DNA of 64,000 nt from Streptomyces sp. CB02056. Its GTDB lineage: Bacteria > Actinomycetota > Actinomycetes > Streptomycetales > Streptomycetaceae. Both the position numbers and the translations under genes were made by a program. The DNA is taken from contig NZ_LIPD01000013.1 of NCBI RefSeq assembly GCF_001905545.1, positions 186,001 through 250,000 of the forward strand, written 5' to 3'. The first letter of the stretch is position 1. Each line of letters opens with the position of its first letter. This document shows positions 26,233-34,856 of the stretch, piece after piece. The notes beneath the pieces are model-generated. The model was not told the DNA's origin and searched no databases. It saw only the letters and a list, made by a program, of their open reading frames with translations.

Positions 26233-27213
26233 TCAGGACCGCACGCGCGGGTCGAGGGCGGCGTGCAGGGTGTCCGCGAGGAAGCCGGAGACGAGCACGA
26301 CGACGGCGGTGAACAGGTTGATCGCCACCACCGAGTTGACGTCCTGTTCGTTGATCGACTGGATCAGCCACTCGCCCATGCCGTGCCAGCCGAAGATCGT
26401 CTCGGTGAAGATCGCGCCGGTGAAGATGCCCAGGAAGCTGTAGGCGAACATCGTCGACATCGGGATCACCGCGGTCCGCAGCCCGTGCTTGAGCAGCGCC
26501 CGGCCGCGGGTCAGGCCCTTGGCCTCGGCGGTGCGCAGGTAGTCGGAGCCGAGCACGTCGAGCATGGTGCCGCGCTGGTAGCGGCTGTAGGTGGCGAGGC
26601 CGCCGAGGGCCAGCGAGATGGTGGGCAGCAGCAGGTGCAGCGCCCAGTCGGCGAGGTGGGTGCCGAGGCCGCCGGTGAGCCCGGGGGTCTCGTAGCCGGT
26701 GAACGGGATGACGTCGTGGCCGGCCGCGTCCTTGGCGGCGATGGCGCCGTTCTTGAGGAACAGCGCGACCAGGAAGACCGGGGTGGAGAGCAGCACGAAG
26801 GACAGCACGGTGAGCAGCCGGTCGGAGATCCGGTACTGGCGCACCGCGCTCCAGGCCCCGGCCGCGACGCCGAGGACCATGCCCAGCAGGCTGCCGAGCA
26901 GCAGTAGCCGCAGCGAGACCCAGACCCGGCGGCCGAAGTCGTCGGTGACCGGGGTGTCGTGGATGGTCCGGCCGAGGTCGCCGTGGAGCAGCCCGCCGGC
27001 CCAGTGGCCGAAGCGTTCGACGACCGGGGTGTGGTCATTCAGGTTGAGCGCCGTGAGCTGGCGTTCGACCGATTCGACGGCCGGGCGGGGGACCTTGGCG
27101 TCGAAGTAGGTGCGCGGCTGCAGGGCGGTCGCGGAGATCGCGTACGCCAGGAAGACGGCGGCGATCAGCAGCACCGCGTAGTAGCTCAGCCGCTTCGTCA
27201 GGAAGCGGAGCAT
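26233..27213 (-). CDS. oligopeptide ABC transporter permease (DppB type)
   Basis: 326-residue inner-membrane permease. N-terminal helix (LTKRLSYYAVLLIAAVFLAY), large extracytoplasmic loop with HWAGGLLHGDLGRTI, transmembrane core, coupling loop DYLRTAEAKGLTRGRALLKH and the ETIFGWHGMGEW motif of DppB/OppB. The ATG at 27213 directly follows an in-frame TTG; ATG is taken as start. First gene of the minus-strand permease-ATPase operon, divergent from the binding-protein gene. Confidence 0.92.
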   Translation of the reverse strand: MLRFLTKRLSYYAVLLIAAVFLAYAISATALQPRTYFDAKVPRPAVESVERQLTALNLNDHTPVVERFGHWAGGLLHGDLGRTIHDTPVTDDFGRRVWVSLRLLLLGSLLGMVLGVAAGAWSAVRQYRISDRLLTVLSFVLLSTPVFLVALFLKNGAIAAKDAAGHDVIPFTGYETPGLTGGLGTHLADWALHLLLPTISLALGGLATYSRYQRGTMLDVLGSDYLRTAEAKGLTRGRALLKHGLRTAVIPMSTMFAYSFLGIFTGAIFTETIFGWHGMGEWLIQSINEQDVNSVVAINLFTAVVVLVSGFLADTLHAALDPRVRS

Positions 27214-27570
27214 CAACGGCCGCCCGTCACGGTGCGGGTGGGGCCGACGCGTCTGGTGGGCATCGGGTGGGGGCCTCCGGTCCGGGCCCGTTCGGGGCGT
27301 CGGTTGGCAGGGTTTGGCGGATCGTCAGATGGCTTGACTGGTCGGTGAGTTGGGAAAGCGCAGGTCAGAGTGAAGCACCCGGGCACTGAGGCGGTGTTGC
27401 GCCCGTGTTGCCGCGTGTGACTTTTCGATCAGGTGTGCCCTCCTCCCCCTGGTGGCGGATCTGATCCGCTGTTACCTTCTGCTCGCCCGGTGCCGAATTG
27501 GCTGCCCACGCTCAAGCCCCGTCACACCTCTCGCGCCCCAACTCCCGTCATCGATCCCAGGGGGACCCTC
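27214..27570. other. divergent promoter region of the oligopeptide transporter
   Basis: 357 bases between the permease operon and the binding-protein gene, no gene seen. It includes a TTGACT at about 27336 and the perfect palindrome at 27455-27469, and must carry both promoters. Confidence 0.6.
27455..27469. promoter_or_regulatory. 15-bp palindrome, candidate operator
   Basis: GCGGATC-T-GATCCGC is a perfect 7-bp inverted repeat around one base, about 100 bp before the binding-protein start. Confidence 0.4.
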
Positions 27571-29274
27571 ATGGACGCTTCCACCACGGCCCGCCGCCTC
27601 GGCCGGGCCGCCGCGCTCGCCGTCGCCGTCGCGCTCGCGGTCACCGCGTGCACCTCGGGCGGGGGCGGCTCCGCCGACAACGCGGCGAAGAGCGAGCCGC
27701 CGGGCCCGGGCGCCAACGACCTCAACCCCAAGCCGCTGGACCAGGTCAAGGACGGCGGGGAGGTGCGCTTCCCGCTCTACCAGTGGATCACCCAGTGGAA
27801 CCCGCTACAGGTGGACGGCTACTACGGTTCCGCGGTCTCGATCATGCGCAACCTGGAGCCCTCGCTCTTCAATACGGACGCCGCCGGCAGCTTCCTGCCC
27901 GACCCGGACTACCTGGTGGACGCCAAGGTCACCTCGACCTCGCCGCAGGTGGTCACCTACCGGCTCAACCCCAAGGCCAAGTGGTCGGACGGCAAGCCGC
28001 TCGGCTACCTGGACTTCAAGGCCGACTGGCAGGCCGCCGGCGGCAAGGACCCGGCGTACAACGTCTCCGACCCGTCCGGCTACGAGCAGATCTCCGCGGT
28101 CGAGCAGGGCGCCGATCCGACCGAGGTGAAGGTCACCTTCGCCGAGCCGTACGCCGACTGGCAGAACCTGTTCCGCCCGCTGATCCCGGCGGCCGGGATC
28201 TCCACCCCGGACGACTTCAACAAGGGCTGGGTGGAGAAGATCCCGATCACCGCGGGCGCGCTGAAGGTCGGCACGGCGGACAAGACCGCGCAGACCCTGA
28301 CCCTCGTCCCCGACCCGGCCTGGTGGGGCACCAGGGCCAAGGTCGACAAGGTCACCTTCCGGGTGATGTCCCAGTCGGCGACGACCCAGGCGTACCTCAA
28401 CAACGAGATCGACTACGCCGCGGCCGGCACCGCCACCGCGTACGGGCAGCTCAAGGACGCCAAGGACACCGTGATCCGCAGCGCCAGTCCGTGGGACGAG
28501 GTGCACATCTCCTTCGGCGGCTCGGGTGCGCTGAGCGACCGGAAGGTCCGGCAGGCGCTCGGCAAGGCGCTGGACCGCTCCGCACTGATCAAGATCGCCA
28601 ACAACGGCGTGCCGGTGGAGTTCAAGCCGCTCGGCAACCACATCTTCATGCCCAACCAGACCGGGTACCAGGACACCTCTGGCGACTGGGCCAGGTTCGA
28701 CCTGGCCGCCGCCAAGAAACTCCTGGACGAGGCGGGCTGGAAGGAGGCCGGCGGCGGTCAGCCGCGCACCAAGGACGGCCGGCCGCTGGAACTGCACTGG
28801 GTGCTCAACGACTCCACTCCGCAGGCCCAGATCGACCTGGCCACCGCGGCGGTGGCGATGTGGCAGGCGGCCGGGGCCAAGGTCAGCCTGGACAAGGTGC
28901 CCGCCAACGACTTCTTCACCAAGTACGTGAACCCGGGCAAGTTCGAGATCGCGAGCTGGCGCAACACCGACTCCTTCCCGCTCTCCAAGAGCCTGACCAA
29001 CTTCCGGCTGCCGGTGGGCGACAACAGCTTCAGCAACCCCTCGCGCCTGGGCAGCCAGGAGATCGACGAGCTGCTGAAGAAGGCCGCCGGGACGGTCGAC
29101 CCGGCGGAGGCCGCGAAGCTCTACAACCAGGCGGACGCGAAGATCTGGGAGCTCGGCCACACCGTCGAGCTCTACCAGCGGCCGGAGGTGGTGGCGACCC
29201 GCAAGGGCCTGGCCAACTACGGGGCCTTCGGTCTGGCGGGGGAGGACTACAGCAAGCTCGGCTGGGAGAAGTAG
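27571..29274 (+). CDS. oligopeptide ABC transporter substrate-binding lipoprotein (DppA/OppA type)
   Basis: 567-residue extracytoplasmic binding protein (SBP_bac_5). Signal peptide with lipobox AVTAC (Cys27), then a Gly/Ser linker. The family core includes LNPKAKWSDGKPLGYLDF, VRQALGKALDRSALIK and AKKLLDEAGWKEAGGG. ATG 27571 is preceded by AGGGGGA and gives the full lipoprotein signal; the longer open frame from 27433 is rejected. It is transcribed away from its permease/ATPase genes. Confidence 0.9.
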   Translation: MDASTTARRLGRAAALAVAVALAVTACTSGGGGSADNAAKSEPPGPGANDLNPKPLDQVKDGGEVRFPLYQWITQWNPLQVDGYYGSAVSIMRNLEPSLFNTDAAGSFLPDPDYLVDAKVTSTSPQVVTYRLNPKAKWSDGKPLGYLDFKADWQAAGGKDPAYNVSDPSGYEQISAVEQGADPTEVKVTFAEPYADWQNLFRPLIPAAGISTPDDFNKGWVEKIPITAGALKVGTADKTAQTLTLVPDPAWWGTRAKVDKVTFRVMSQSATTQAYLNNEIDYAAAGTATAYGQLKDAKDTVIRSASPWDEVHISFGGSGALSDRKVRQALGKALDRSALIKIANNGVPVEFKPLGNHIFMPNQTGYQDTSGDWARFDLAAAKKLLDEAGWKEAGGGQPRTKDGRPLELHWVLNDSTPQAQIDLATAAVAMWQAAGAKVSLDKVPANDFFTKYVNPGKFEIASWRNTDSFPLSKSLTNFRLPVGDNSFSNPSRLGSQEIDELLKKAAGTVDPAEAAKLYNQADAKIWELGHTVELYQRPEVVATRKGLANYGAFGLAGEDYSKLGWEK

Positions 29275-29768
29275 CCGCCGCCGGGGCGGGGCGGGCCGCA
29301 CGGCAGGCGCTGGCGAGCAGCGCGGTGATCACGAGGCCGGTGGCGCGGACGCGGGGGGATCGGCTCCGCCGCCCCCGCAATCCCGCCACCCGCCTTGACC
29401 TTCCGCGTTGCCCGCACGCCACCCGTGTCGTGGGGCCCGGCAGGGCCCGCGCTCTTCCAACCGGGGAAGAATCTAGCGGCGCTCCGGTCGCTCGCGACGC
29501 AGCGCGCGGGGCGCGCCCGGAAACCCGCCGCGCTGTCACCCGGTTCGCGCACCGGAGCGTCAACTACGGCTGACGGCAAGGAAAAAAGGGGACATACGGG
29601 GCCATCGCGCCCGGGGGCGCGCGGCCTTTCCGGGCCGCGCCGGTGCGTGCACGGCCGTCACGCCCGCGTGCAGAGCCGTCGCGCCGGTGCGTGCGCCGGG
29701 CCGGGGCCGCTGCCAGGATGCGCGGGACGGTCCCCCCGCCCTCCTCCCGACTCCCCGGAGCAGCTCCG
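29275..29768. other. intergenic region between dppA-like gene and ltrA
   Basis: 494 bases; several short open frames on both strands look spurious. Contents: a TTGACC at about 29395, a purine tract GGAAAAAAGGGGAC near 29579-29592, a hairpin at 29619-29640 and a direct repeat GCGCCGGTGCGTGC at 29637 and 29681. Confidence 0.5.
29619..29640. terminator. 8-bp GC hairpin
   Basis: GCGCGGCC / GGCCGCGC with loop TTTCCG. Far (345 bp) from the binding-protein stop, so its role is uncertain. Confidence 0.35.
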
Positions 29769-30992
29769 ATGGCCAGTGACCCCGCCGCGACGGCACGCCC
29801 CAGCCACCCCGTCGATCCGCCGCCGGTGCGCCGGATGGTCCCGCGCGACCGGAGCGAGCCGCACCGGGTCGCCACCCCGCTGGAGCTCTTCTTCGACCTC
29901 TGCTTCGTGGTCGCGGTCGGCCAGGCCGGGCGCGAACTGGCGGGCTCGCTGGCGGCGGGGCACTACGGCGACGGCCTGCGCGGCTTCGTGCTGGCCTTCT
30001 TCGCGATCTGGTGGGCCTGGATGAACTTCACCTGGTTCGCCTCCGCGTACGACGTCGACGACGTGCCGTACCGGATCACCACGCTGGTGCAGATCGCCGG
30101 GGTGCTGATCCTCGCCGCCGGCGTGCCGCGGATCTTCGCCACCCAGGACCTGACGCTGGGGATCGTCGGCTACCTGGTGATGCGCCTGGCGATGGTCACC
30201 CAGTGGCTGCGCGCGGCCGCCGGCGAGCAGGGCCCGGCGCGCCGGGTCGCGCTGGGCTACGCGGCGGGGATCACGCTCTGCCAGGCCGGCTGGGTGGTGG
30301 TGCTGTTCCTGCCGCAGGACGTCCGGCTGTACGTCATCCCGGTCGGGGTGCTGTGCGAGCTGGCCGTGCCGGTGGTCGCCGAACTGCGGGCGCGGACCTC
30401 CTGGCACCCGCACCACATCGCCGAACGGTACGGGCTGTTCACCCTGATCGTGCTCGGCGAGACGGTGGCGGCGGCGACCGTCGCGGTGCAGTCGGCGGTG
30501 GACGAGCACGAGGAACTGGGCCGGCTGGTGCCGGTGGCCGCCGGCGGGCTGCTGATCTGCTTCGCGGCCTGGTGGATCTACTTCGCCCGGTCCGTCCACG
30601 AGCACCTGCGTTCCAACCGGCAGGCGCTGGTCTGGGGGTACGGGCACTACCTGGTGTTCGCCTCGGCGGCGGCGATCGGCACCGGGCTGGAGGTGGCGGT
30701 GGAGTCGGCGGTGCACCAGGCGCACATCTCCGAGACCGCCGCCACCGCGACGGTCACCGTGCCCACCGCGCTCTACCTGGTCACGGTCTGGTTCCTGCAC
30801 TCCCGGCACACCAAGCGGGGTGCGGCGGCCCAGTCGGTGGCGCCGGCGGGGGCCGCGCTGGTGCTGGCCTGCACCGCGCTCGGCGGCTCCGGGGTGCTCG
30901 CGGCGGGCCTGGTCTGCGCGCTGATGGTGGCGGTGGGCGTGCTGGTCCACGGCCGGGAGAGCAGGTGGGCGGGCGCCCGCCGGGCGTACTGA
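29769..30992 (+). CDS. low temperature requirement protein A (LtrA) family membrane protein
   Basis: 407-residue membrane protein with about ten helices. The hallmark is RVATPLELFFDLCFVVAVGQ at residues 34-53, then FAIWWAWMNFTWFASAYDVDD and the HHIAERYGLFTLIVLGETV segment. The name comes from a Listeria gene needed for growth at low temperature; the biochemical role is unknown. ATG 29769 was chosen because GGAG lies upstream and it places the hallmark normally. Not in an operon. Confidence 0.85.
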   Translation: MASDPAATARPSHPVDPPPVRRMVPRDRSEPHRVATPLELFFDLCFVVAVGQAGRELAGSLAAGHYGDGLRGFVLAFFAIWWAWMNFTWFASAYDVDDVPYRITTLVQIAGVLILAAGVPRIFATQDLTLGIVGYLVMRLAMVTQWLRAAAGEQGPARRVALGYAAGITLCQAGWVVVLFLPQDVRLYVIPVGVLCELAVPVVAELRARTSWHPHHIAERYGLFTLIVLGETVAAATVAVQSAVDEHEELGRLVPVAAGGLLICFAAWWIYFARSVHEHLRSNRQALVWGYGHYLVFASAAAIGTGLEVAVESAVHQAHISETAATATVTVPTALYLVTVWFLHSRHTKRGAAAQSVAPAGAALVLACTALGGSGVLAAGLVCALMVAVGVLVHGRESRWAGARRAY

Positions 30993-31068
30993 TCCGCGGG
31001 GCGTACCGATCCGCGGGGCACGCCCAGTTCGAACCGCCCAGTCCGAACCGCCCTGTCCGAACAGCCCG

Positions 31069-32046
31069 TCAGCCGACCCGGCCCAGCAGCACCGGCTCGT
31101 GCCGCGCCAGCCAGTCCAGGTAGGCCGGGTTGACCTTGGCCAGATCCAGGTAGGCGGCCCGCAGTTCGCCGTACAGCGCGTCCAGCGCGGGCGGGCTGAG
31201 CACGCGCGGACGCCAGGTGAACAGCAGCCGGACGGCCAGCGGGTCCCCGTGCACCGGGCGGACCACCGTGCCGGGACCGGGCAGTGAGGTGGGCTGGCAG
31301 GGGCGGACGGCCTCGCCGGAGGCGACCAGCTCGGCGGCGGTGGCGTTGTCCCGCACCTGGACCACCCGGGGGTTGAGCCCGGCCTCGGTGAACACCCGGC
31401 GCATCGCCGCGTACTCGTGGTCGGCGGTCGGGTCGACCATCCAGGTGTCCTCGGCGAGGTCGGCCAGGTGGACGACGTCGCGGGCGGCGGCCGGGTGCCC
31501 GGCGGCGAGCGCGACGAACTGCGGCTCCCGGGCCATCAGCACCCGGTGCTCGGCGTCCGGCGGCACCCGCAGCGGGAAGCCCTCGCACTCGTGCACGAAG
31601 GCCACGTCCAGCTGGTCGGCGGCGACCATCCGCAGCAGCGCGCTGGCCGAGATGTCCACGTGGATGGTGGTGTCGGTGTCCGGCAGCCGCTCGTGCACCC
31701 GGCGCAGCCAGGCCGCGACCGCCCGGCTTCCGACGCTGCCGATCCGCAGCCGCCGCTGCCGGCCGGGGCCGGCCGAGTCCCGCGCCTCCTGGCGGGCGGC
31801 GGCCACCAGGGCGGCCATCTCGGTGATCACCGGCCGGGCCCGGGAGAGCACCGAGTGGCCGAGCGCGGTGGGCCGGCTGCCGGTCTGCTCGCGGGTGAAC
31901 AGGGTGCCGCCGATGGCCCGTTCGATGCGGTGCAGCTGGGTGGTGAGGGAGGGCTGGGTCATGCCGAGCTGGAGCGCGGCCTTGCGGAGGCTGCCGCTGT
32001 CGGCGATCGCGCACAGCACCCGGAGGTGTCTCACGTCGAGCTCCAC
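31069..32046 (-). CDS. snpR: LysR-family regulator of the adjacent snapalysin genes (SnpR/MprR type)
   Basis: 325-residue LysR-type regulator. HTH at residues 1-60 (ELDVRHLRVLCAIADSGSLR, QLGMTQPSLTTQLHRIERA) and effector-binding fold after residue 90. It is divergent from two snapalysin genes, the arrangement known for snpR-snpA/mprR-mprA in Streptomyces, where the LysR protein activates the protease gene. The GTG at 32046 is chosen over upstream codons: a -35 TTGGCG, 18-bp spacer and -10 TATGCT end six bases before it, indicating a leaderless message. Confidence 0.88.
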   Translation of the reverse strand: MELDVRHLRVLCAIADSGSLRKAALQLGMTQPSLTTQLHRIERAIGGTLFTREQTGSRPTALGHSVLSRARPVITEMAALVAAARQEARDSAGPGRQRRLRIGSVGSRAVAAWLRRVHERLPDTDTTIHVDISASALLRMVAADQLDVAFVHECEGFPLRVPPDAEHRVLMAREPQFVALAAGHPAAARDVVHLADLAEDTWMVDPTADHEYAAMRRVFTEAGLNPRVVQVRDNATAAELVASGEAVRPCQPTSLPGPGTVVRPVHGDPLAVRLLFTWRPRVLSPPALDALYGELRAAYLDLAKVNPAYLDWLARHEPVLLGRVG

Positions 32047-32052
32047 GTCGGG

Positions 32053-32082
32053 AGCATAGACGCCGTCGCACCCCTTCGCCAA
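32053..32082 (-). promoter_or_regulatory. promoter of the LysR gene, leaderless
   Basis: On the minus strand: TTGGCG (32082-32077), 18-bp spacer, TATGCT (32058-32053), six bases, then the GTG start codon. The distance leaves no room for a ribosome site. Confidence 0.65.
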
Positions 32083-32092
32083 GGACATGACA

Positions 32093-32109
32093 GGCATTCA
32101 AGGCATGCC
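32093..32109. promoter_or_regulatory. LysR-type dyad in the snpR/snpA divergent region
   Basis: GGCAT TCAAGGC ATGCC: five-base arms around seven bases, containing the T-N11-A pattern typical of LysR sites, just upstream of the snpR -35 box. Likely an autoregulatory site; inferred. Confidence 0.45.
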
Positions 32110-32193
32110 GAAGGGCCGGCCGACGGACCGACCGGCTGAACGGCCGACGGATCGGCCGGTGCGCCGCACGACGGCACCGGGCCGCTATGCGGT

Positions 32194-32222
32194 GGTGCTA
32201 TCGCCGGTTGGCATCATCCGCG
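32194..32222 (+). promoter_or_regulatory. 29-bp conserved promoter block, snapalysin copy 1
   Basis: GGTGCTATCGCCGGTTGG followed by CATCATCCGCG. The same 29 bases with a single change occur before the second snapalysin gene (33185-33213) while surrounding sequence differs. Probably the activator-dependent core promoter: CATCAT may be a weak -10. Confidence 0.7.
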
Positions 32223-32364
32223 ACGGCCCCGCCCGGGTCGAAGCTCGGGGGCAGCAACCCGCCCCTCGGCCACCGCCCGGGGCGGCCCCCACCGTGCGCC
32301 CCGGCCGGGCCCGGCCCCCATCGGGCCCCGGCGAGCCGGCGCACCGCGAAACCGGAGTCCCCAC

Positions 32365-33006
32365 ATGAAGCGATCCGTGCTGTCCGCAGCCCTGGGCCTG
32401 ACCCTCGCGGCCGGCCTGGCGGTCCTGCCCGCCACCGCCGCGACCGCCGCTCCCGCCGCCCCGGCCGTGCAGGGCTACACCCCCTCGACGTACGCGGGTT
32501 CGGCCGCGGAGGCGGCGAACAACCAGGCCTTCTTCCAGGCCGTGATGGCCTCGGCCAAGGCCAAGCAGGCCGCCAACCCCGGCCTGGCGACCGTCACCGT
32601 CACCTACGACACCGCGAACGCGCCCTCCTTCACCAGCCAGATATCCCAGGCCGCGCAGATCTGGAACAGCTCGGAGACCAACGTCCAGCTCCAGGCGGCG
32701 AGCGGCAGCGGCGACTTCTCGTACTACGAGGGCAACGACAGCCGCGGCTCCTACGCCAGCACCGACGGCCACGGCCACGGCTACGTCTTCCTCGACTACC
32801 AGCAGAACCAGCAGTACAGCTCGCTCCGCGTGGTGGCGCACGAGACCGGCCACGTGCTCGGCCTGCCCGACGACTACTCCGGCCCGTGCAGCGAGCTGAT
32901 GTCGGGCGGCGGCCCCGGCCCGTCCTGCACCAACCCGTACCCCGACGGCAACGAGCGCAGCCAGGTCGACTACCTCTGGGCGAACGGTCTCGCGGCGCGG
33001 AACTGA
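32365..33006 (+). CDS. snpA: snapalysin-type secreted zinc metalloprotease, copy 1
   Basis: 213-residue small neutral protease (peptidase family M7). Sec signal peptide MKRSVLSAALGLTLAAGLAV followed by an Ala-rich cleavage region near residue 29, a short propeptide, and the zinc site HETGHVLGLPD (His159, Glu160, His163, Asp169), the aspzincin-like third ligand being Asp. CSELMSGGG carries the Met turn, and Cys175/Cys188 can form the single disulfide. Digests milk-type proteins in characterised relatives. ATG 32365. Followed by its own terminator, so copy 2 is transcribed separately. Confidence 0.95.
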   Translation: MKRSVLSAALGLTLAAGLAVLPATAATAAPAAPAVQGYTPSTYAGSAAEAANNQAFFQAVMASAKAKQAANPGLATVTVTYDTANAPSFTSQISQAAQIWNSSETNVQLQAASGSGDFSYYEGNDSRGSYASTDGHGHGYVFLDYQQNQQYSSLRVVAHETGHVLGLPDDYSGPCSELMSGGGPGPSCTNPYPDGNERSQVDYLWANGLAARN

Positions 33007-33026
33007 CGCGAGCGGCAAGCGGGTTC

Positions 33027-33070
33027 GGGGTGGCGGGCCGCTCGGCCGGAATCGAGCGGCCCGCCACCCC
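33027..33070 (+). terminator. 18-bp stem terminator after snapalysin copy 1
   Basis: 33027-33044 pairs perfectly with 33053-33070 (GGGGTGGCGGGCCGCTCG with its complement), loop GCCGGAAT, 20 bp past the stop. Confidence 0.85.
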
Positions 33071-33184
33071 GGGTACTTCCCCGGACCGGAGCCTAGCCGC
33101 CGCCGGAACGGAATGCCAGGGGCACGATTGAGTCAAGTCGAGGAAAAGACAGCTCAAATCGACTCCATAGCAGGGGTATTGAAC

Positions 33185-33213
33185 GGTGCTATCGCGGGTT
33201 GGCATCATCCGCG
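33185..33213 (+). promoter_or_regulatory. 29-bp conserved promoter block, snapalysin copy 2
   Basis: GGTGCTATCGCGGGTTGG followed by CATCATCCGCG; 28 of 29 bases equal to the block at 32194. Here TTGAAC (33179-33184) sits directly before it, giving a -35/18 bp/CATCAT arrangement that copy 1 lacks (TGCGGT there), so copy 2 may be the stronger promoter. Confidence 0.7.
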
Positions 33214-33318
33214 CACGCGCCGGGTTGCCCGAAGCTCTGGGGACACCACCCGTTGACCAGGTGTTCCCCCCGGCCGGCCCCCAACCGGCCACGTCACCTC
33301 AGGAATCGGAGCCCCCAC

Positions 33319-33945
33319 ATGAAGCGATCCGTGCTGTCCGCCACCCTCGGCCTCGCCCTCGCGGCCGGCCTCGCCGTGCTGCCCACCACCGCCGCCGCGG
33401 CCGCGACGCCGACCGCCCCGGCCGTGCAGGGCTACACCGCCACGACGTACGCCGGTTCGGCCGCGGAGGCGGCGAACAACCAGGCCTTCTTCCAGGCCGT
33501 GATGGCCTCGGCCAAGGCCAAGCAGGCCGCCAACCCGGGCCTGGCGAGCGTCACCGTCACCTACGACGCCAGCTCCGCCCCCTCCTTCCGCAACCAGATA
33601 TCCCAGGCCGCGCAGATCTGGAACGGCTCGGTCGCCAACGTCAAGCTGCAGTCCGGTTCGGCCGCCGACTTCCGCTACTACGAGGGCAACGACAGCCGCG
33701 GCTCCTACGCCAGCACCGACGGCCACGGGCGCGGCTACGTCTTCCTCGACTACCAGCAGAACCAGCAGTACAGCTCGGTGCGCGTGGTGGCGCACGAGAC
33801 CGGCCACGTGCTCGGCCTGCCCGACCACTACTCCGGCCCGTGCAGCGAGCTGATGTCGGGCGGCGGCCCCGGCACCTCCTGCACCAACCCGTACCCGAAC
33901 ACCACCGAGCGCAGCCGCGTCAACTCGCTCTGGGCGCGCGGCTGA
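33319..33945 (+). CDS. snapalysin-type secreted zinc metalloprotease, copy 2
   Basis: 208-residue paralogue of the preceding protease with the same signal peptide start (MKRSVLSATLGLALAAGLAV), zinc site HETGHVLGLPD and cysteine pair. Differences cluster in the segment before the zinc site (SVANVKLQSGSAADFRYYEG) and in the C-terminus (PNTTERSRVNSLWARG), and Asp170 is His. ATG 33319 is used although the frame is open from 33199, since it begins the signal peptide. A tandem duplication whose promoter block was copied too. Confidence 0.94.
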   Translation: MKRSVLSATLGLALAAGLAVLPTTAAAAATPTAPAVQGYTATTYAGSAAEAANNQAFFQAVMASAKAKQAANPGLASVTVTYDASSAPSFRNQISQAAQIWNGSVANVKLQSGSAADFRYYEGNDSRGSYASTDGHGRGYVFLDYQQNQQYSSVRVVAHETGHVLGLPDHYSGPCSELMSGGGPGTSCTNPYPNTTERSRVNSLWARG

Positions 33946-33986
33946 GCCGGGCGCTGAACCCCGGGCAGTGAACCCCGGACGGTGAA

Positions 33987-34022
33987 CCCCGGACCGGCCG
34001 CCTCGGCGCGGCCGGTCCGGGG
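33987..34022 (+). terminator. terminator after snapalysin copy 2
   Basis: CCCCGGACCGGCCGC / GCGGCCGGTCCGGGG, perfect 15-bp stem with loop CTCGGC. Preceded by three short repeats TGAACCCCGG (about 33954-33990); GGTCCGGGGCCTCGTCG then recurs at 34014 and 34053. Confidence 0.8.
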
Positions 34023-34139
34023 CCTCGTCGGTTCCCGGGTGCGATCCGGTCCGGGGCCTCGTCGCTCCCCGGCGTTGTCGGTGCCGCGTGCGAGCATGCG
34101 GCCGAGACCCGTACGCCCCGACCGCCAGGAGCCACCGCC

Positions 34140-34799
34140 ATGCCCCGTTCCGCCCCCGACCGGCTCGCCGACCTCCCGTACGCCGAGCTGCTGCGCCCGC
34201 ACACCGGGCCGCTGCGCGCCGACGAGCGGTACGACACCGCGCACTTCGACGGCGGCGAGCACACCGACGAGTCGGGCGCCGGGGCGGCCTTCCTGGAGTG
34301 CGCCTTCACCGGTGTCGCGCTCAGCGGGGTCAAGCTGCGCCAGGCAAGGTTCAACGAGGTGTGGGTGCAGGCCGGCCGCTGGGTCGCCTGCGACCTGAGC
34401 GACTCCGAGTGGCAGGACAGCTCCTTCGTCGGCGGCGTGCTCGCCGGGGTCGCCGGGTACGGCTCGGCGCTGCGCCGGGTGGTGTTCCGGGGCTGCAAGC
34501 TGGAGGCGGTCAACCTGCGCTCGGCCGTCCTGCGGGACGTCGTCTTCGAGGACTGCCTGCTGCGCGACGTGGACTTCGGCGAGGCGAAGCTGACCGGGGT
34601 GTCCTTCCCCGGCTCCACGCTGGAGGAGGTCCGGCTGCGCGGCGCCACGCTGAGCCGGACGGACCTGCGGGGCGCCGTCCGGCTCGGCCTGGTCGACGGC
34701 CACCAGGGGCTGCGCGGGGCGGTCATCAGCTCGCTCCAACTGATGGAGCTGGCCCCCCAGTTCGCCCACGCGCTGGGGATCGAGGTCAAGGACCGCTGA
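34140..34799 (+). CDS. pentapeptide-repeat protein
   Basis: 219-residue protein whose middle and C-terminal parts show degenerate five-residue repeats of the A(D/N)LxX kind (CDLSDSEWQDSSF, VNLRSAVLRDVVFEDCLL, VDFGEAKLTGVSF, VRLRGATLSRTDLRGA). Such proteins fold as a right-handed quadrilateral helix; some mimic DNA and protect gyrase, but most are uncharacterised. No signal peptide. ATG 34140, monocistronic, followed by a hairpin. Confidence 0.85.
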   Translation: MPRSAPDRLADLPYAELLRPHTGPLRADERYDTAHFDGGEHTDESGAGAAFLECAFTGVALSGVKLRQARFNEVWVQAGRWVACDLSDSEWQDSSFVGGVLAGVAGYGSALRRVVFRGCKLEAVNLRSAVLRDVVFEDCLLRDVDFGEAKLTGVSFPGSTLEEVRLRGATLSRTDLRGAVRLGLVDGHQGLRGAVISSLQLMELAPQFAHALGIEVKDR

Positions 34800-34819
34800 G
34801 CACCTGAGCCCCTTCGCGC

Positions 34820-34856
34820 GTTCGCCCGGGCGTCGCTCGGTGACGCCCGGGCGAAC
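34820..34856 (+). terminator. terminator after pentapeptide-repeat gene
   Basis: GTTCGCCCGGGCGTC / GACGCCCGGGCGAAC, perfect 15-bp stem with loop GCTCGGT, 21 bp past the stop. Confidence 0.85.

Noticed and set aside
29247..29579. 110-codon minus-strand gene behind the binding-protein gene
   Set aside because: Overlaps the end of the binding-protein gene, no ribosome site, no recognisable protein.
32087..32368. 93-codon plus-strand gene with repeated RPTDRP segments before the first snapalysin
   Set aside because: It covers the divergent promoter and the conserved 29-bp block and runs into the protease start; the repeats are simple GC-rich DNA repeats.
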